A DNA stretch of 64,000 nucleotides from Nostoc paludosum FACHB-159 (lineage in GTDB: Bacteria > Cyanobacteriota > Cyanobacteriia > Cyanobacteriales > Nostocaceae): positions 153,897-217,896 of the forward strand of contig NZ_JACJTU010000010.1 in NCBI RefSeq assembly GCF_014698835.1, in the 5' to 3' direction. The notes beneath the pieces are model-generated. The model did no database searches, was not told where the DNA came from, and saw nothing but the letters and a program-made list of their open reading frames with translations. A program made the position numbers and the translations under genes. This document shows, one piece after another, positions 31,573 to 40,740 of the stretch. Position 1 is the first letter of the stretch. Every line of letters starts with the position of its first letter.

Positions 31573-31772
31573 AATCAGTTTCCGGCAAAGCTTTATGTAA
31601 AATTGTTGAACGCTATGGCTGGAATCTGAAACGGATTACTGGAAGTCACCATATTTATGCCAAGGAAGGTGTTATTCTCTCTATTCCTGTTCATGGTAAT
31701 CGTGATTTACCCATTGGAACACTCAAAGGACTGCTCAAGGATGCAGGTCTTAGCGAAGAAGATATAGACTAA
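31569..31772 (+). CDS. hicA: HicA-type mRNA interferase toxin
   Basis: 67 aa with the double-stranded-RNA-binding-like HicA fold: VSGKALCKIVERYGWNLKRITGSHHIYAKEG, with the catalytic His in GSHHIY, then ILSIPVHGNRDLPIGTLKGLLKDAGLS. HicA cuts mRNA. The frame and the catalytic region are intact, unlike the toxin gene at 18.2-18.5 kb. A hairpin terminator follows. Confidence 0.88.
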   Translation: MKSVSGKALCKIVERYGWNLKRITGSHHIYAKEGVILSIPVHGNRDLPIGTLKGLLKDAGLSEEDID

Positions 31773-31797
31773 CAAAGATTTATTGAAAACTAGTTAT

Positions 31798-31824
31798 TAG
31801 CCCGAAACTTTTAGTTTCGGGCTA
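31798..31824. terminator. Two-way hairpin between hicA and the EF-G-like gene
   Basis: TAGCCCGAAACT (31798-31809) pairs perfectly with AGTTTCGGGCTA (31813-31824) around TTT. There is no long T-run on either side, but the position between converging genes fits a bidirectional terminator. Confidence 0.65.
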
Positions 31825-31894
31825 TGGTTAATTTTAGATTAATCAAAAATCCAAAACTTGTACTGAGCGAAGTCGAAGTATCTAAAATCTAAAA

Positions 31895-33943
31895 TTACTT
31901 GCCGTTGCCGTTACCGCCGTTGCCATTGCCAGCTATAACGCGTTCGGCGAGTTTTTCTGGTACTTCCTGTAAATGGTCATAGGCCCAGTGGAAGGAACCA
32001 ACGCCTAAAGTGAGCGATCGCAACTCTACAATAAAGTTTTGCATCTCTGCTTGTGGCAAGTATGCAACTACATTATCCCAACCTTGCCAATCGTTTCTAC
32101 CTTCATAGCCTAAAATTTGCCCGCGTCTACCACTCAACAGTTGCAACACTTTTGAGGTAAATTCGCTCGGTGTTGTCACTTCTACCCGCAGAATCGGTTC
32201 TAATAGTGTGGGTTGTGCTTGGGGTATCCCCGTTTGCATTGCTAAGCGGGCGGCTTGTTTAAAGGCTTGTTCGGAACTATCAACGGTGTGATAAGAACCG
32301 TTGGTCAAAGTTACGGCGACATCCACCACAGGGAAACCCAGAGGCCCGTGTACCAGAAATTCCCGCACGCCCATTTCTACACCAGGAATGTACTGTCTCG
32401 GAACCACACCCCCGACGATGGTTTCATTAAAGTTAAATCCTTCGCCGCGTGGTAGGGGCTTGATGTCGAGGAAAACATCGCCAAATTGACCGTGACCGCC
32501 GCTTTGGTGTTTGTACCGTCCGTGAACTGAAGCCACCGGTTTGCGGATGGTTTCTTTGTAAGGTACTTGCGGTAAGTGGGTTGTCATCGGCAAGTTATAT
32601 TTGCGGCGCAGTCTATCTAAGGCGACTTGCAGATGAATTTCGCCTTGACCCCAAAGGATAACTTCATGGGTGTCGCCGTGTTGTTCCCAAGCCAGCGAAC
32701 AGTCTTCTTCTAATAGCTTAGTAATGGCAGCGCTGAGTTTAACTTCATCGTTGCGTTTTTCTGGCGTGATGGCGAGGGCAAACACAGGTTCCAACTGTTG
32801 AGCTTTGGGTAATTGTATCGCTGAGGATTGTTCTGTGGAAACTGTATCGCCGGTCTTGACTCCTTCTAAACGGCTCAAGGCAACAATTTCACCAGCAGTA
32901 ACTTCATTAACTGATTGCTGTTGTTGTCCCATGAGACGATAAATTCCACCAGTGCGAACGCCATTGAGGACAAGACCATCGGTTAATTTGCCCCGCCAAA
33001 CGCGCACTAGGGAGAGTTTGCCGCCTTGGGGAGTGTAGTAAGTTTTGAGTACCTGGGCTATGGGAGCATTGCCTTTGATATTTTTTAAGCGGCGTTCTGC
33101 TGTGGTTTCTGGTTCGGGGGCTTCCCGTAACAAAGCATCTATTAGAGGTCTAACACCATAATCTTGTTCTGCCACACCAAAGAAAACCGGGACTACTAAA
33201 TCTGCCCCTAATTCCATTTTTAAATCTTTGAGGATTTCTTCTTGGGGTGGTTCGATATCTTCTAAAAGTTCTTCGAGTAAATGGTCGTCAAAATTTGCTA
33301 GGGCTTCGAGCATTTCTGCCCGTGCTATATGTTCTTCTTCTTTTAAATTTTCAGGGAAGGGGATGGGGTCTGCGGGTGCGCCGGGATGATATTGATATGC
33401 TTGTTCGCTCACCATGTCGATAAAGCCGGTGAGTTGTTCCCCTTGCATGATGGGATATTGATGGGCTACTAGGGGACGGCTGGAAACTGCTTTGAGGGCG
33501 TGTAATGTTTCTAAAACATGAATATTTGCCCTATCCATTTTGTTGACGAAAACTATGTGGGGAATTTCCCAATCGTCGAGGAATTTAAATAGAGGGGCGA
33601 GGGTGAGGACTCTTTCGCGTATCGGTTCGCAAACTACAATTGCGGCATCGACTCCTATTAAAGCATTGTATGTTTCTTGGGCAAATTCTACGCTTCCGGG
33701 ACAGTCAACAAAAGTGAAACGAGTACCGTTATACTCAGTGCTAGCAGCGCTGACTTCTACACTCATGTGGCGATCGCGGGACTCGGCAGCACTATCTCCT
33801 ACTGTGTTACTCTCTTTAACACTTCCTTTGCGAGAAATCGCCCCTGTGACAAATAACAAACTTTCTAGTAAAGTTGTTTTTCCACTCAAATAAGGCCCAA
33901 CAATTGCAACATTCCGCGAACCCGATTTTACTTTTTCGTTCAT
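31895..33943 (-). CDS. EF-G-like translational GTPase (EF-G2 type) lacking the catalytic His
   Basis: 682 aa. The start at ATG 33943 is set by GGAGG four bases upstream. G1 GPYLSGKTT (16-24) and G4 NKMD (134-137) are present. G3 reads DCPGSVEF (80-87) where EF-G has D-T-P-G-H, so Ser84 replaces the catalytic His. Domains II-V follow (IAPILDL-type ends not included; RPLIDALLREAPEPE, HGRYKHQSGGHGQFGDV and GVRE...GPLGFPVVDVAV are seen). The C-terminus is a Gly/Asn tail (NGNGGNGNGK). EF-G2-like paralogues in bacteria often lack ribosome-dependent GTPase activity; the role here is unknown. The gene is monocistronic. Confidence 0.88.
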   Translation of the reverse strand: MNEKVKSGSRNVAIVGPYLSGKTTLLESLLFVTGAISRKGSVKESNTVGDSAAESRDRHMSVEVSAASTEYNGTRFTFVDCPGSVEFAQETYNALIGVDAAIVVCEPIRERVLTLAPLFKFLDDWEIPHIVFVNKMDRANIHVLETLHALKAVSSRPLVAHQYPIMQGEQLTGFIDMVSEQAYQYHPGAPADPIPFPENLKEEEHIARAEMLEALANFDDHLLEELLEDIEPPQEEILKDLKMELGADLVVPVFFGVAEQDYGVRPLIDALLREAPEPETTAERRLKNIKGNAPIAQVLKTYYTPQGGKLSLVRVWRGKLTDGLVLNGVRTGGIYRLMGQQQQSVNEVTAGEIVALSRLEGVKTGDTVSTEQSSAIQLPKAQQLEPVFALAITPEKRNDEVKLSAAITKLLEEDCSLAWEQHGDTHEVILWGQGEIHLQVALDRLRRKYNLPMTTHLPQVPYKETIRKPVASVHGRYKHQSGGHGQFGDVFLDIKPLPRGEGFNFNETIVGGVVPRQYIPGVEMGVREFLVHGPLGFPVVDVAVTLTNGSYHTVDSSEQAFKQAARLAMQTGIPQAQPTLLEPILRVEVTTPSEFTSKVLQLLSGRRGQILGYEGRNDWQGWDNVVAYLPQAEMQNFIVELRSLTLGVGSFHWAYDHLQEVPEKLAERVIAGNGNGGNGNGK

Positions 33944-33947
33944 AAAA

Positions 33948-33952
33948 CCTCC
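33948..33952 (-). promoter_or_regulatory. Ribosome site fixing the EF-G-like start
   Basis: GGAGG on the minus strand, four bases before ATG 33943. It rules out the longer frame that begins twelve codons upstream. Confidence 0.85.
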
Positions 33953-34224
33953 CTTGCGGTAATTCATTACTAACCGCATTACGCTATCTTTATCAGGGAT
34001 AAAAAATGGTTCTCTGGAGTCAAAATTACCCCTTCTTTAATTTGTTATTATCCTACCTTTAATCCAAAGTTAAAAAAATTGTAGCCTGTCGTAAGATTTA
34101 GCTTAAGAAAAGTTAAGCAACACAAAGTTAAATACTCAATCAAAAAGTTTTGTAAAAAACTTCAGCATTCCCCAAAGTTTTTGTTAAGTAAACTAACTGG
34201 AAATTGTTGTGATTTAGAAAATCT

Positions 34225-35136
34225 ATGAAATTATTACTATATAAATATCGCATAGCAACTCTAGTAAGTTTGATAGTAGTGGGTATCATCTCCCCCTCTT
34301 CCCTTGCTTCCCCTGTTCCTCTTCCCTCAAAGCTGGCACAGTCTAATAGTCAAACTGCCATAGACAAGTTAAACCAAGGCTTACAGGCGATTCAGGCGGG
34401 AAGAGTACAAGATGCGATCGCTGCTTTTAAACAAGCAACTCAATTAGATCCCACATTGGCAGCAGCACATTATAATTTAGGGCTAGCATTGCGGCAAACA
34501 GGACAATTACAACCCTCTGCGGACGCATTTTATCGAGCAACACAAGCCGATCCTAAATTTGCTCCAGCGTTTGCTAATTTAGGCGGTACGTTATTAGAAG
34601 GGAATAATTTAGAGTTAGCTAATGATTACTTGCTACATGCGTTAGAACTCGATCCCAAACTAGGATTTGCCCACTATAACTTGGGCTTGCTACGAGAACA
34701 GCAACGAGATTGCGATCGGGCGATCGCATCTTTCAAAAAAGCCATAGAATATAGCAAAAATGCACCAGAGCCTGTTTACCATATTGGGATGTGTTATCTA
34801 CAGCAAGGTCAAAGCGATCGAGCTAGAGAAGCCTTTGAGCGAGCAATCAAAATTAATCCTAAATATCCAGAAGCTTATTATAATATTGGTTCAATTTTGT
34901 TTAACCAACGTAAATTCCAAGAAGCGTTAGAGGCTTTTAGAAAATCAGCCGAAGCTAACTCCAACTATCCCAATGCCTATTATGGTGCTGGATTAGTTTT
35001 TATGCAGTTACAACAATATAGGGATGCAGTCCAAGTATTACAATTTGCCAGAGATTTATACAATGCTCAGGGTAATTCTCAATGGGCAAAAAATACCGAA
35101 CAATTGTTGCAACAAGCACAAAATTTAAATCTATGA
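34225..35136 (+). CDS. Secreted tetratricopeptide repeat protein
   Basis: 303 aa. A signal peptide (hydrophobic about 11-27, then SLASPVPLPSKLAQS) precedes about seven TPR units from residue 45. Each carries the pattern A-x-x-x-x-G/N-L-x-x-Q...A-x-x-x-F-x-x-A-x-x-x-x-P, for example AAAHYNLGLALRQTGQLQPSADAFYRATQADP. TPRs mediate protein contacts, so this is probably a periplasmic or lumenal scaffold. No partner can be named. Monocistronic; converges on nothing nearby. Confidence 0.85.
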   Translation: MKLLLYKYRIATLVSLIVVGIISPSSLASPVPLPSKLAQSNSQTAIDKLNQGLQAIQAGRVQDAIAAFKQATQLDPTLAAAHYNLGLALRQTGQLQPSADAFYRATQADPKFAPAFANLGGTLLEGNNLELANDYLLHALELDPKLGFAHYNLGLLREQQRDCDRAIASFKKAIEYSKNAPEPVYHIGMCYLQQGQSDRAREAFERAIKINPKYPEAYYNIGSILFNQRKFQEALEAFRKSAEANSNYPNAYYGAGLVFMQLQQYRDAVQVLQFARDLYNAQGNSQWAKNTEQLLQQAQNLNL

Positions 35137-35301
35137 ATAGTGAATAGCGAACAGTTATTAGTGTTAGCTGATAACTGTTGACTGATAACTGATAAATTAT
35201 TAAACTCCCTGAGGCACAAAAGTTTAATATTGCGTAACATAAAATTATTGGGTTGACTCGCTGGTGTTGTCTGAACCTGTCCCGACTGGAATGAAACCTA
35301 C

Positions 35302-35850
35302 ATGCAAAAGCGCCTGAAGAGTCGATTTTTATTTTGCGATCGCTGGCTAGATCGCCACTCAATTGTTCGCAACATGGAAGCCTTTCAAGACTTAATTGTG
35401 ATTGTCTTGTGTTTGGGTTTGTTTGCGGTTATGCTAATCCAATTGTGGGGGATAGCTATTGCCCTCACGCAGCCACTAGACTATAAACACGTGACTGCAA
35501 AAATACTATTTGTGTTGATTTTAGTCGAGTTATTTCGACTATTAATGGTTTATTTACAAGAACATAGTATTTCTGTAGGAGTAGCAGTTGAGGTAACAAT
35601 TGTTTCTGTTCTCCGAGAAATAGTAGTTCACGGGGTATTAGAGATTTCTTACTTTCAAACAGCTGCAATTTGCGGCTTATTGTTTATTCTGGGTTGCTTA
35701 CTGGTAGTCTGTGCTAAAACGCCACACATGGATTGTATAAGTGCTAACACTAAGTTGTGCCCTATTGTCTATAAAGGAGGTAGGGAACGACCAAAGGATC
35801 TGCAATTTCAGTATTCACGTCAATGTGACGAAAATCAACCTATTGCATAA
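35302..35850 (+). CDS. PsiE-like small integral membrane protein
   Basis: 182 aa with four hydrophobic helices (AFQDLIVIVLCLGLFAVMLIQLWGIAIAL, VTAKILFVLILVELFRLLMVYL, VGVAVEVTIVSVLREIVVHGVL and QTAAICGLLFILGCLLVVCAK). The pattern VELFRLLMVYLxEH...VxLxVxxVxxxREI is that of the phosphate-starvation-inducible PsiE family, whose function is unknown. The Cys-rich tail after residue 145 looks unconserved. A later ATG (MEAFQDL) is a possible start. Confidence 0.7.
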   Translation: MQKRLKSRFLFCDRWLDRHSIVRNMEAFQDLIVIVLCLGLFAVMLIQLWGIAIALTQPLDYKHVTAKILFVLILVELFRLLMVYLQEHSISVGVAVEVTIVSVLREIVVHGVLEISYFQTAAICGLLFILGCLLVVCAKTPHMDCISANTKLCPIVYKGGRERPKDLQFQYSRQCDENQPIA

Positions 35851-36186
35851 ATTCCTGTTAAAAAAAGGAGCAGTGAAGTAAGAAATTACAAAGATAAAAG
35901 GTAAAACTAGAGATATAGGACTCATATTTGATTTTTGAAATATACGTAGGGGAGCCAGCCGTGTGGGCGGGTTTCCCGACTTGAGCGGACTGGCGTTGCG
36001 TTACGCCAAAGGCTAACGCACCAAATCCTTAAGAATGGTGCGTTATTGAGAAGCATAACGCACCCTACAGATACTTAGATTTTTTCAATAATCAAATCGG
36101 ACTCCTATAGTGCCTTTTGACTTTTTAATATCCCTGCTCCTTTGCTTGAGGCTACCGCTGAAAATCTCTGTGCCAAATCAGATAAT
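35851..36186. repeat. Intergenic dispersed repeats
   Basis: No gene seen. GGCGTTGCGTTACGCC (35992-36007) is a short palindrome. AATGGTGCGTTATTGAG and AGCATAACGCACCCTAC (36034-36069) form an inverted pair typical of cyanobacterial interspersed repeats. Confidence 0.6.
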
Positions 36187-36732
36187 TCAAATTTGTTGAA
36201 TTTTTTCTAAATATTTATTTAATTTATCTTGATCTATCGGTTCAGTTATAATATTGCTCATTCCAATTAGTTTACTTAAAACTAAGATTGCTGCTTGGTG
36301 GTAACGATCGCCTCCATTTGATGCTGAGTAATATGTTAAAACATAAGTAATAATATTATTCTCAAAAAAATCAATAGCAGTCTTTAACACACAACCTTCA
36401 GTATCAATACCACAAATAAACACTATCTGAATATTTCTTTTCTTTAGAAATCTCAAAGTTTCTTGATTGCAGGCAGTATACACGTTTTTATCAAAAACTA
36501 CCTTAGCAAATGGTTTAATAGCGTCAACAATTTTTTGCTCTGTTTCGGAAAAAAGCTGATGCCAATTTAAATATTTTACATAAGGGCTATCAAGTGTATT
36601 TATAAATCGGGTGAATACAACGTATTCAAATATATTTTCCTCTAATATAAATTTAATATTTTCTACGACATGACTTGTATTTTGGTTTATAAATCCATTT
36701 TGAATATCAATAATAAATAAACAGAAATTCAT
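36187..36732 (-). CDS. Small isochorismatase-family hydrolase
   Basis: 181 aa from ATG 36732 (MNFCLFIIDIQNGF); the listed longer frame adds an unconserved basic tail. The predicted catalytic triad is Asp9, Lys82 (VVFDKNVYTA) and Cys114 (GIDTEGCVLKTA). This is the compact nicotinamidase-like form; substrate unknown. It is unrelated in close sequence to the long isochorismatase at 17-18 kb. The AT-rich codon use stands out a little from its neighbours and could mark transfer. Confidence 0.78.
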   Translation of the reverse strand: MNFCLFIIDIQNGFINQNTSHVVENIKFILEENIFEYVVFTRFINTLDSPYVKYLNWHQLFSETEQKIVDAIKPFAKVVFDKNVYTACNQETLRFLKKRNIQIVFICGIDTEGCVLKTAIDFFENNIITYVLTYYSASNGGDRYHQAAILVLSKLIGMSNIITEPIDQDKLNKYLEKIQQI

Positions 36733-36811
36733 AATGATGATAACAGAATAAATTTGAAAATCACTATGCTTGACCAATCGGTTGTAAAGAAGTGTCTTTG
36801 AATTCCTTGGG

Positions 36812-37030
36812 TTATTCTTCAGTTTCTCCTTCACTGCTTAGAACAAAGTAAATACCTAGCACGATGATTGTAAAGGCTAGCAAATTCAACCAGCCCAAAA
36901 TCTCTGCAAAAACCAGGCAAGCTAAAAAGGCAGTATAACAATTCAGAATCCAGAATGGACTACGCCCCGCTGTGCTAACAGAAATCATAATTAAAAGGAC
37001 TTTCAAATAAGCCTTTAAGACATTTAACAA
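36812..37030 (-). CDS. Possible small membrane protein
   Basis: 72 aa with two hydrophobic stretches (SPFWILNCYTAFLACLVFAEIL and LLAFTIIVLGIYFVL) and an acidic end SSEGETEE. No good ribosome site at either possible start (37030 or 36988). Composition is plausible for a small membrane protein but I do not recognise it. Confidence 0.4.
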   Translation of the reverse strand: MLNVLKAYLKVLLIMISVSTAGRSPFWILNCYTAFLACLVFAEILGWLNLLAFTIIVLGIYFVLSSEGETEE

Positions 37031-37181
37031 AAAATTCTTAAAAGAGCCGACTAGTCATTTGGTATATAATCGGCTTTTACAAGGTACTTCCGACGTATTG
37101 AACTATACCCTTTTTGGAAGATGAATTACTCTTTAAGCCTCAGTATAAGTTAATTAGAAATCTTACAAAGAGGTTTAAACA

Positions 37182-37427
37182 ATGGCTACAAATACAGGTA
37201 ATGGACAGTCTCAAGAACCAATTAGCAACTTAGAGTACGATTTTGTCACCGTGTTGCACAACAAGGCTGAAGCTGTTAAGGCTTATGATACTTACATTAA
37301 AGATGCACAAGAAGTCGGTTCCCAGCCTTGCGTAGAGTTGTTCCAGAAATTGCGACAATCTGATATTGAGCAAGCAAGAGAAATTCGTCACCATCTACAA
37401 GAAGTGCTGCAACACGGTAAGATGTAA
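37182..37427 (+). CDS. Small conserved hypothetical protein
   Basis: 81 aa: LEYDFVTVLHNKAEAVKAYDTYIKDAQEVGSQPCVELFQKLRQSDIEQAREIRHHLQEVL. Likely a helical hairpin; the spacing of E, H and Y residues (NLEYD...HNKAEA...EIRHH) recalls ferritin-like or bacterioferritin-associated helices, but this is not firm. A good ribosome site (AAAGAGG, 37167-37173) and a TATAAT box at 37065-37070 support it as a real, separately expressed gene. Confidence 0.75.
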   Translation: MATNTGNGQSQEPISNLEYDFVTVLHNKAEAVKAYDTYIKDAQEVGSQPCVELFQKLRQSDIEQAREIRHHLQEVLQHGKM

Positions 37428-37726
37428 CCCAACTTGAGAGTGCCCAAATACAATGGACTTGTCTAAGCGGCTTAGTATTCTATGTCATTAGTGATATTAT
37501 GCTGCTATGGAGAAGTGTTTGATAGTTGAAGGATGTAGTAGCGATCGCCTTTAGTAACCACTCGATGATGTGCAAAATGTAATCGCTAGCAGTAATACAA
37601 ATAGACAATTTTGGGCACGATAAAAGTACGGTCGAGAGGAGTAGTAATATTCCCCTCGACTTTACTTATGTGAGTCAGTTGGTTGAGCCATATACACTAA
37701 AGTGCTACCAAAGGTAAAGCACACAA
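37428..37726. other. About 300 bases between converging genes
   Basis: No gene. One imperfect stem at about 37632-37661 (GTCGAGAGGAG against TTCCCCTCGAC) may end transcription. Confidence 0.4.
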
Positions 37727-38527
37727 TCAGCTAGACTGATTTTCAGCCGCTTGTTGTACTTGCTCAACTGTTAAATCAAGAGCCACTGCTACTTGTTCCA
37801 CACTTAACCCTAATGACAACAACCTCGGAACAGCTTCTAATTTAGCTTGCTGGCGACCTTCTTCTAAGCCGTCTTGCTTAATTGATTGATACATTCTTGT
37901 TTTTTTGAATTCCTCGTCTATGCCCAACATTTCTTCTAACTCCTCTCGGCTTAACCGGGTAAATTTGTACAACAAGATGGTTTCTATCAATTCTACAATT
38001 TGCTTTTGGGTTGCTTCGTCTGCCAGTTGTTGTCTTGCCTGTAAAATCAATTCTCTGGCTCGATTGAGAGCTGTCTCTTCTTTTTCGATAATTAATTTGA
38101 CGATCGCTACTTGCAACGAGTTTTCTGCTGCATCTAATTCATCTAGATAAATACGTTGTATTTGCGAACTGTTTAGCAGGAACTCATACGGCAGGCGATC
38201 GCTTGGGTCTAAACTCCTTTGCGGATAGATAACCACAGCACGCCAATAATTTACTGATTCGTTTTGCCGCAAATAAACAAAGATTTCTGCAAATAAGCGT
38301 CTGTAAAAATTCGAGTCTTGTTGAAACTGAACTTCAACAAAGTATAGTGGTTGATCTATAGTTTCACTTGTAGGAACAAACACACCATCAATACGAAACG
38401 CAGTTTCTTTCACTTCAACAGAAATAAATTCATAGGCGTTTACATTAACAGATGTATCCCCAATGATGGCAAAAAATATACTGGGAAAAGTTTGAAATAA
38501 GCTATAAAATATTTTATCAGTTTGCAC
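37727..38527 (-). CDS. Rpn/DUF2887 family nuclease-like protein
   Basis: 266 aa. The opening TDKIFYSLFQTFPSIFFAIIG, then VEVKETAFRIDGVFVP and LYFVEVQFQQD, follow the PD-(D/E)xK pattern (Asp, then E-x-Q) of Rpn recombination-promoting nucleases, formerly called transposase_31. Later YRRLFAEIFVYLRQ is typical of DUF2887. The C-terminus (GLEEGRQQAKLEAVPRLLSLGLSVEQVAVALDLTVEQVQ) is the usual helical tail. Often in many copies in cyanobacteria; role unclear, possibly mobile-element-linked DNA cleavage or defence. Confidence 0.82.
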   Translation of the reverse strand: MQTDKIFYSLFQTFPSIFFAIIGDTSVNVNAYEFISVEVKETAFRIDGVFVPTSETIDQPLYFVEVQFQQDSNFYRRLFAEIFVYLRQNESVNYWRAVVIYPQRSLDPSDRLPYEFLLNSSQIQRIYLDELDAAENSLQVAIVKLIIEKEETALNRARELILQARQQLADEATQKQIVELIETILLYKFTRLSREELEEMLGIDEEFKKTRMYQSIKQDGLEEGRQQAKLEAVPRLLSLGLSVEQVAVALDLTVEQVQQAAENQSS

Positions 38528-38600
38528 TGGGATTTACTTAACAGTGAAAGTGTGTATTGGAAGTTTATCAAAAATAGCGCTCCGCTTCTTTGTCAACATG

Positions 38601-38630
38601 AAAAAAAGCAGATGGAATCACCAACTGCTT
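38601..38630 (-). terminator. Intrinsic terminator behind metF
   Basis: On the minus strand AAGCAG-TTGG pairs with CCA-CTGCTT (38606-38611 with 38625-38630), followed by a run of T (the A-run 38601-38607 on the plus strand). Confidence 0.7.
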
Positions 38631-38653
38631 TCATCAAAAATGCGTTACTTCGT

Positions 38654-39574
38654 TTATCTTGATACCAACTGATTAACTGTAGCAACTCCAGCTAAATCTA
38701 AAATTGGGGCAATTAAATCTTCGCGTTTCACTGCCATCATGTGGACACCTTGACACAATTGCCGTGCTATCTGCACTTGTTCGGCAGCAATTTTCATTCC
38801 TTCTTCGAGAGGATCTTTGGCTTTGGCCAATCTATCAATAATATGTTGGGGAATATTTACACCCGGAACACACTTATTAATAAATTGAGCATTTTTAGCC
38901 GATTTCAACAGAAAAATTCCTGCCAAAATTGGTTTTTTATAGCCAGCCGCAATTGTATCCATAAATTTTTCTAGGCGTTCAAAATCAGTAATCAATTGAC
39001 TTTGAAAAAATTGCGCTCCGGCTTCGATTTTACGTTCAAATCGACTTTGCAAACCCGACCAACTCTTACATTGTGGATCTACTGCTGCACCAGGAAATAA
39101 ATCTAGTGCCCCATCAGTTAGGGGTTTATCGTTGCAATCAACGCCTTGATTGAGCTTGCGAATCACTTGTAAGAGTCGCACAGCTTCTAAGTCAAAAACA
39201 GCTTTGGCATCTGCATGATCGCCTGCTTTTACTGGGTCGCCAGTTAGGGCTAATATATTTTGTATGCCCAAAGCATGAGCGCCCATCAAATCAGCTTGTA
39301 AACCAATGCGGTTGCGATCGCGGCAAGCAATTTGACAAATTGGCTCTACACCGTTTTGTAATAAAATGACTGATGCCATTAATGAAGACATCCGCAGCAC
39401 GGCGCGGCTACCATCGGTAATATTGACGGCATGAACCCTCCCCTTAAGGGTCGCCGCCATTTTAATCATGTGGGTTGGATCTCCCCCTTTTGGAGGCGCT
39501 ACCTCAGCGGTAACCAAAAATTCACCTGCTTGCACGGCTCTACGAAAGGCAGTGGGGCTATGGGTGTGATGCAT
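38654..39574 (-). CDS. metF: Methylenetetrahydrofolate reductase
   Basis: 306 aa of the MetF TIM-barrel family: FLVTAEVAPPKGGDPTHMIKMAATLKGRVHAVNITDGSRA at the start, then QIACRDRNRIGLQADLMGAHALGIQNILALTGDPVKAGDH and an IEAGAQFFQSQLITDFERLEKFM strand. It reduces 5,10-methylene-THF to 5-methyl-THF for methionine synthesis. The length fits the bacterial catalytic-domain-only form. trpS lies 155 bases upstream on the same strand, separated by GAATTC-rich repeats, so joint transcription is uncertain. Confidence 0.88.
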   Translation of the reverse strand: MHHTHSPTAFRRAVQAGEFLVTAEVAPPKGGDPTHMIKMAATLKGRVHAVNITDGSRAVLRMSSLMASVILLQNGVEPICQIACRDRNRIGLQADLMGAHALGIQNILALTGDPVKAGDHADAKAVFDLEAVRLLQVIRKLNQGVDCNDKPLTDGALDLFPGAAVDPQCKSWSGLQSRFERKIEAGAQFFQSQLITDFERLEKFMDTIAAGYKKPILAGIFLLKSAKNAQFINKCVPGVNIPQHIIDRLAKAKDPLEEGMKIAAEQVQIARQLCQGVHMMAVKREDLIAPILDLAGVATVNQLVSR

Positions 39575-39604
39575 ATCATTAGAAATCTCGATTTTTTAAA
39601 AAAC

Positions 39605-39690
39605 AAGTCACAAGTCAGAATTCAGAATTCAGAAATCAGAATTCAGAATTCAATTGAAGAATTCTGGCGACTAACGCTTGAATTCTTTCT
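39605..39690. repeat. GAATTCAGAATTCAG repeats between trpS and metF
   Basis: Several CAGAATTCAGAATTCAG words at 39617-39652, then AGAATTCTGGCG and TTGAATTCTTTC in inverted sense. Same family as at 11150-11172 and 11344-11385. Confidence 0.8.
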
Positions 39691-39729
39691 TGTTAAATGG
39701 TATAACAAATCACACCCAAAAGGTAAAAC

Positions 39730-40740
39730 TCATAGAGGTAGAGAGTAGCCTAAAGCTATTTTGACTTGTGATAAAGTTTGATTGGCGATCGCTCTAGCTT
39801 TTTCGGCTCCATCCCGCAACACTGACTCTAAATAGCTTTTGTCCTCAGTTACCGCCTGATATTTTTCTTGGATTGGTTTGAGAGCCTCAATAATTGTGTC
39901 TGCTAACAAAGGCTTGAATTGTCCCCAACCCATATCATGACATTCAACTGCTACATCTTCTTTTGTTTTCCCAGCAAGCAATGTATACAAAGTTAATAAA
40001 TTATTGCACTCTGGACGCTCTGGATCGTCAAAAGTCAGACCACGAATCGGATCGGTTTTACAACGCTTAATTTTGTATTGAATTTGCTCTGGTGAATCTA
40101 GCAAATTGATGCGGCTTAAATCCGAAGGATCGGACTTCGACATTTTACGCGTACCGTCCGCCAAACTCATCACCCTTGCTCCTTGTTTGGGAATTAAAGG
40201 ATCTGGTAACTTCAGAACTGGCTGTTCTGGTTTCCCAAATTGGTGATTTAATCGAGCCGCAATATCCCGTGTCAATTCCAAATGTTGCTTTTGGTCTTCA
40301 CCCACTGGCACTTTATCGGCTTGGTAAAGCAAAATATCAGATGCCATCAGCACCGGGTAATCCAACAAGCCTGCACTGACATTTTCTCCCTGCTTGACGG
40401 CTTTTTCCTTAAACTGGATCATATCTTGCAGCCAGTTTAGGGGTGTAATACAGTTGAGCAACCAGGTGAGTTCGCTGTGGGCCGAAACGTGGGATTGCAC
40501 AAAAATGGTGGAGTGATTTAAATCAAGACCACAAGCTAGATACAAAGCAACAAGAGTATAAGTATCAGCTGCCAACTGTGTTGGGTCATGTGGCACGGTA
40601 ATTGCGTGTAAATCAGCCACAAAGAGGTAATTTTCGTATTCGCTCTGACCTTCTACCCAGTTGCGAATGGCTCCCAAGTAGTTGCCTAGATGGTAATTGC
40701 CGGTTGGTTGAACTCCAGAAAGAACACGTTGCTTGCCCAT
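39730..40740 (-). CDS. trpS: Tryptophan-tRNA ligase
   Basis: 336 aa, the usual length for bacterial TrpRS. Class I motifs: QPTGNYHLGNYLGAI (HIGH-like, residues 11-25) and RKMSKSDPSD (KMSKS). GEDQKQHLELTRDIA and DYPVLMASDILLYQAD are family hallmarks. Housekeeping enzyme charging tRNA-Trp. ATG 40740 is the only good start. Confidence 0.96.
   Translation of the reverse strand: MGKQRVLSGVQPTGNYHLGNYLGAIRNWVEGQSEYENYLFVADLHAITVPHDPTQLAADTYTLVALYLACGLDLNHSTIFVQSHVSAHSELTWLLNCITPLNWLQDMIQFKEKAVKQGENVSAGLLDYPVLMASDILLYQADKVPVGEDQKQHLELTRDIAARLNHQFGKPEQPVLKLPDPLIPKQGARVMSLADGTRKMSKSDPSDLSRINLLDSPEQIQYKIKRCKTDPIRGLTFDDPERPECNNLLTLYTLLAGKTKEDVAVECHDMGWGQFKPLLADTIIEALKPIQEKYQAVTEDKSYLESVLRDGAEKARAIANQTLSQVKIALGYSLPL

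Noticed and set aside
32255..33893. Antisense frames within the EF-G-like gene
   Set aside because: Shadows of the GTPase coding frame; no independent features.
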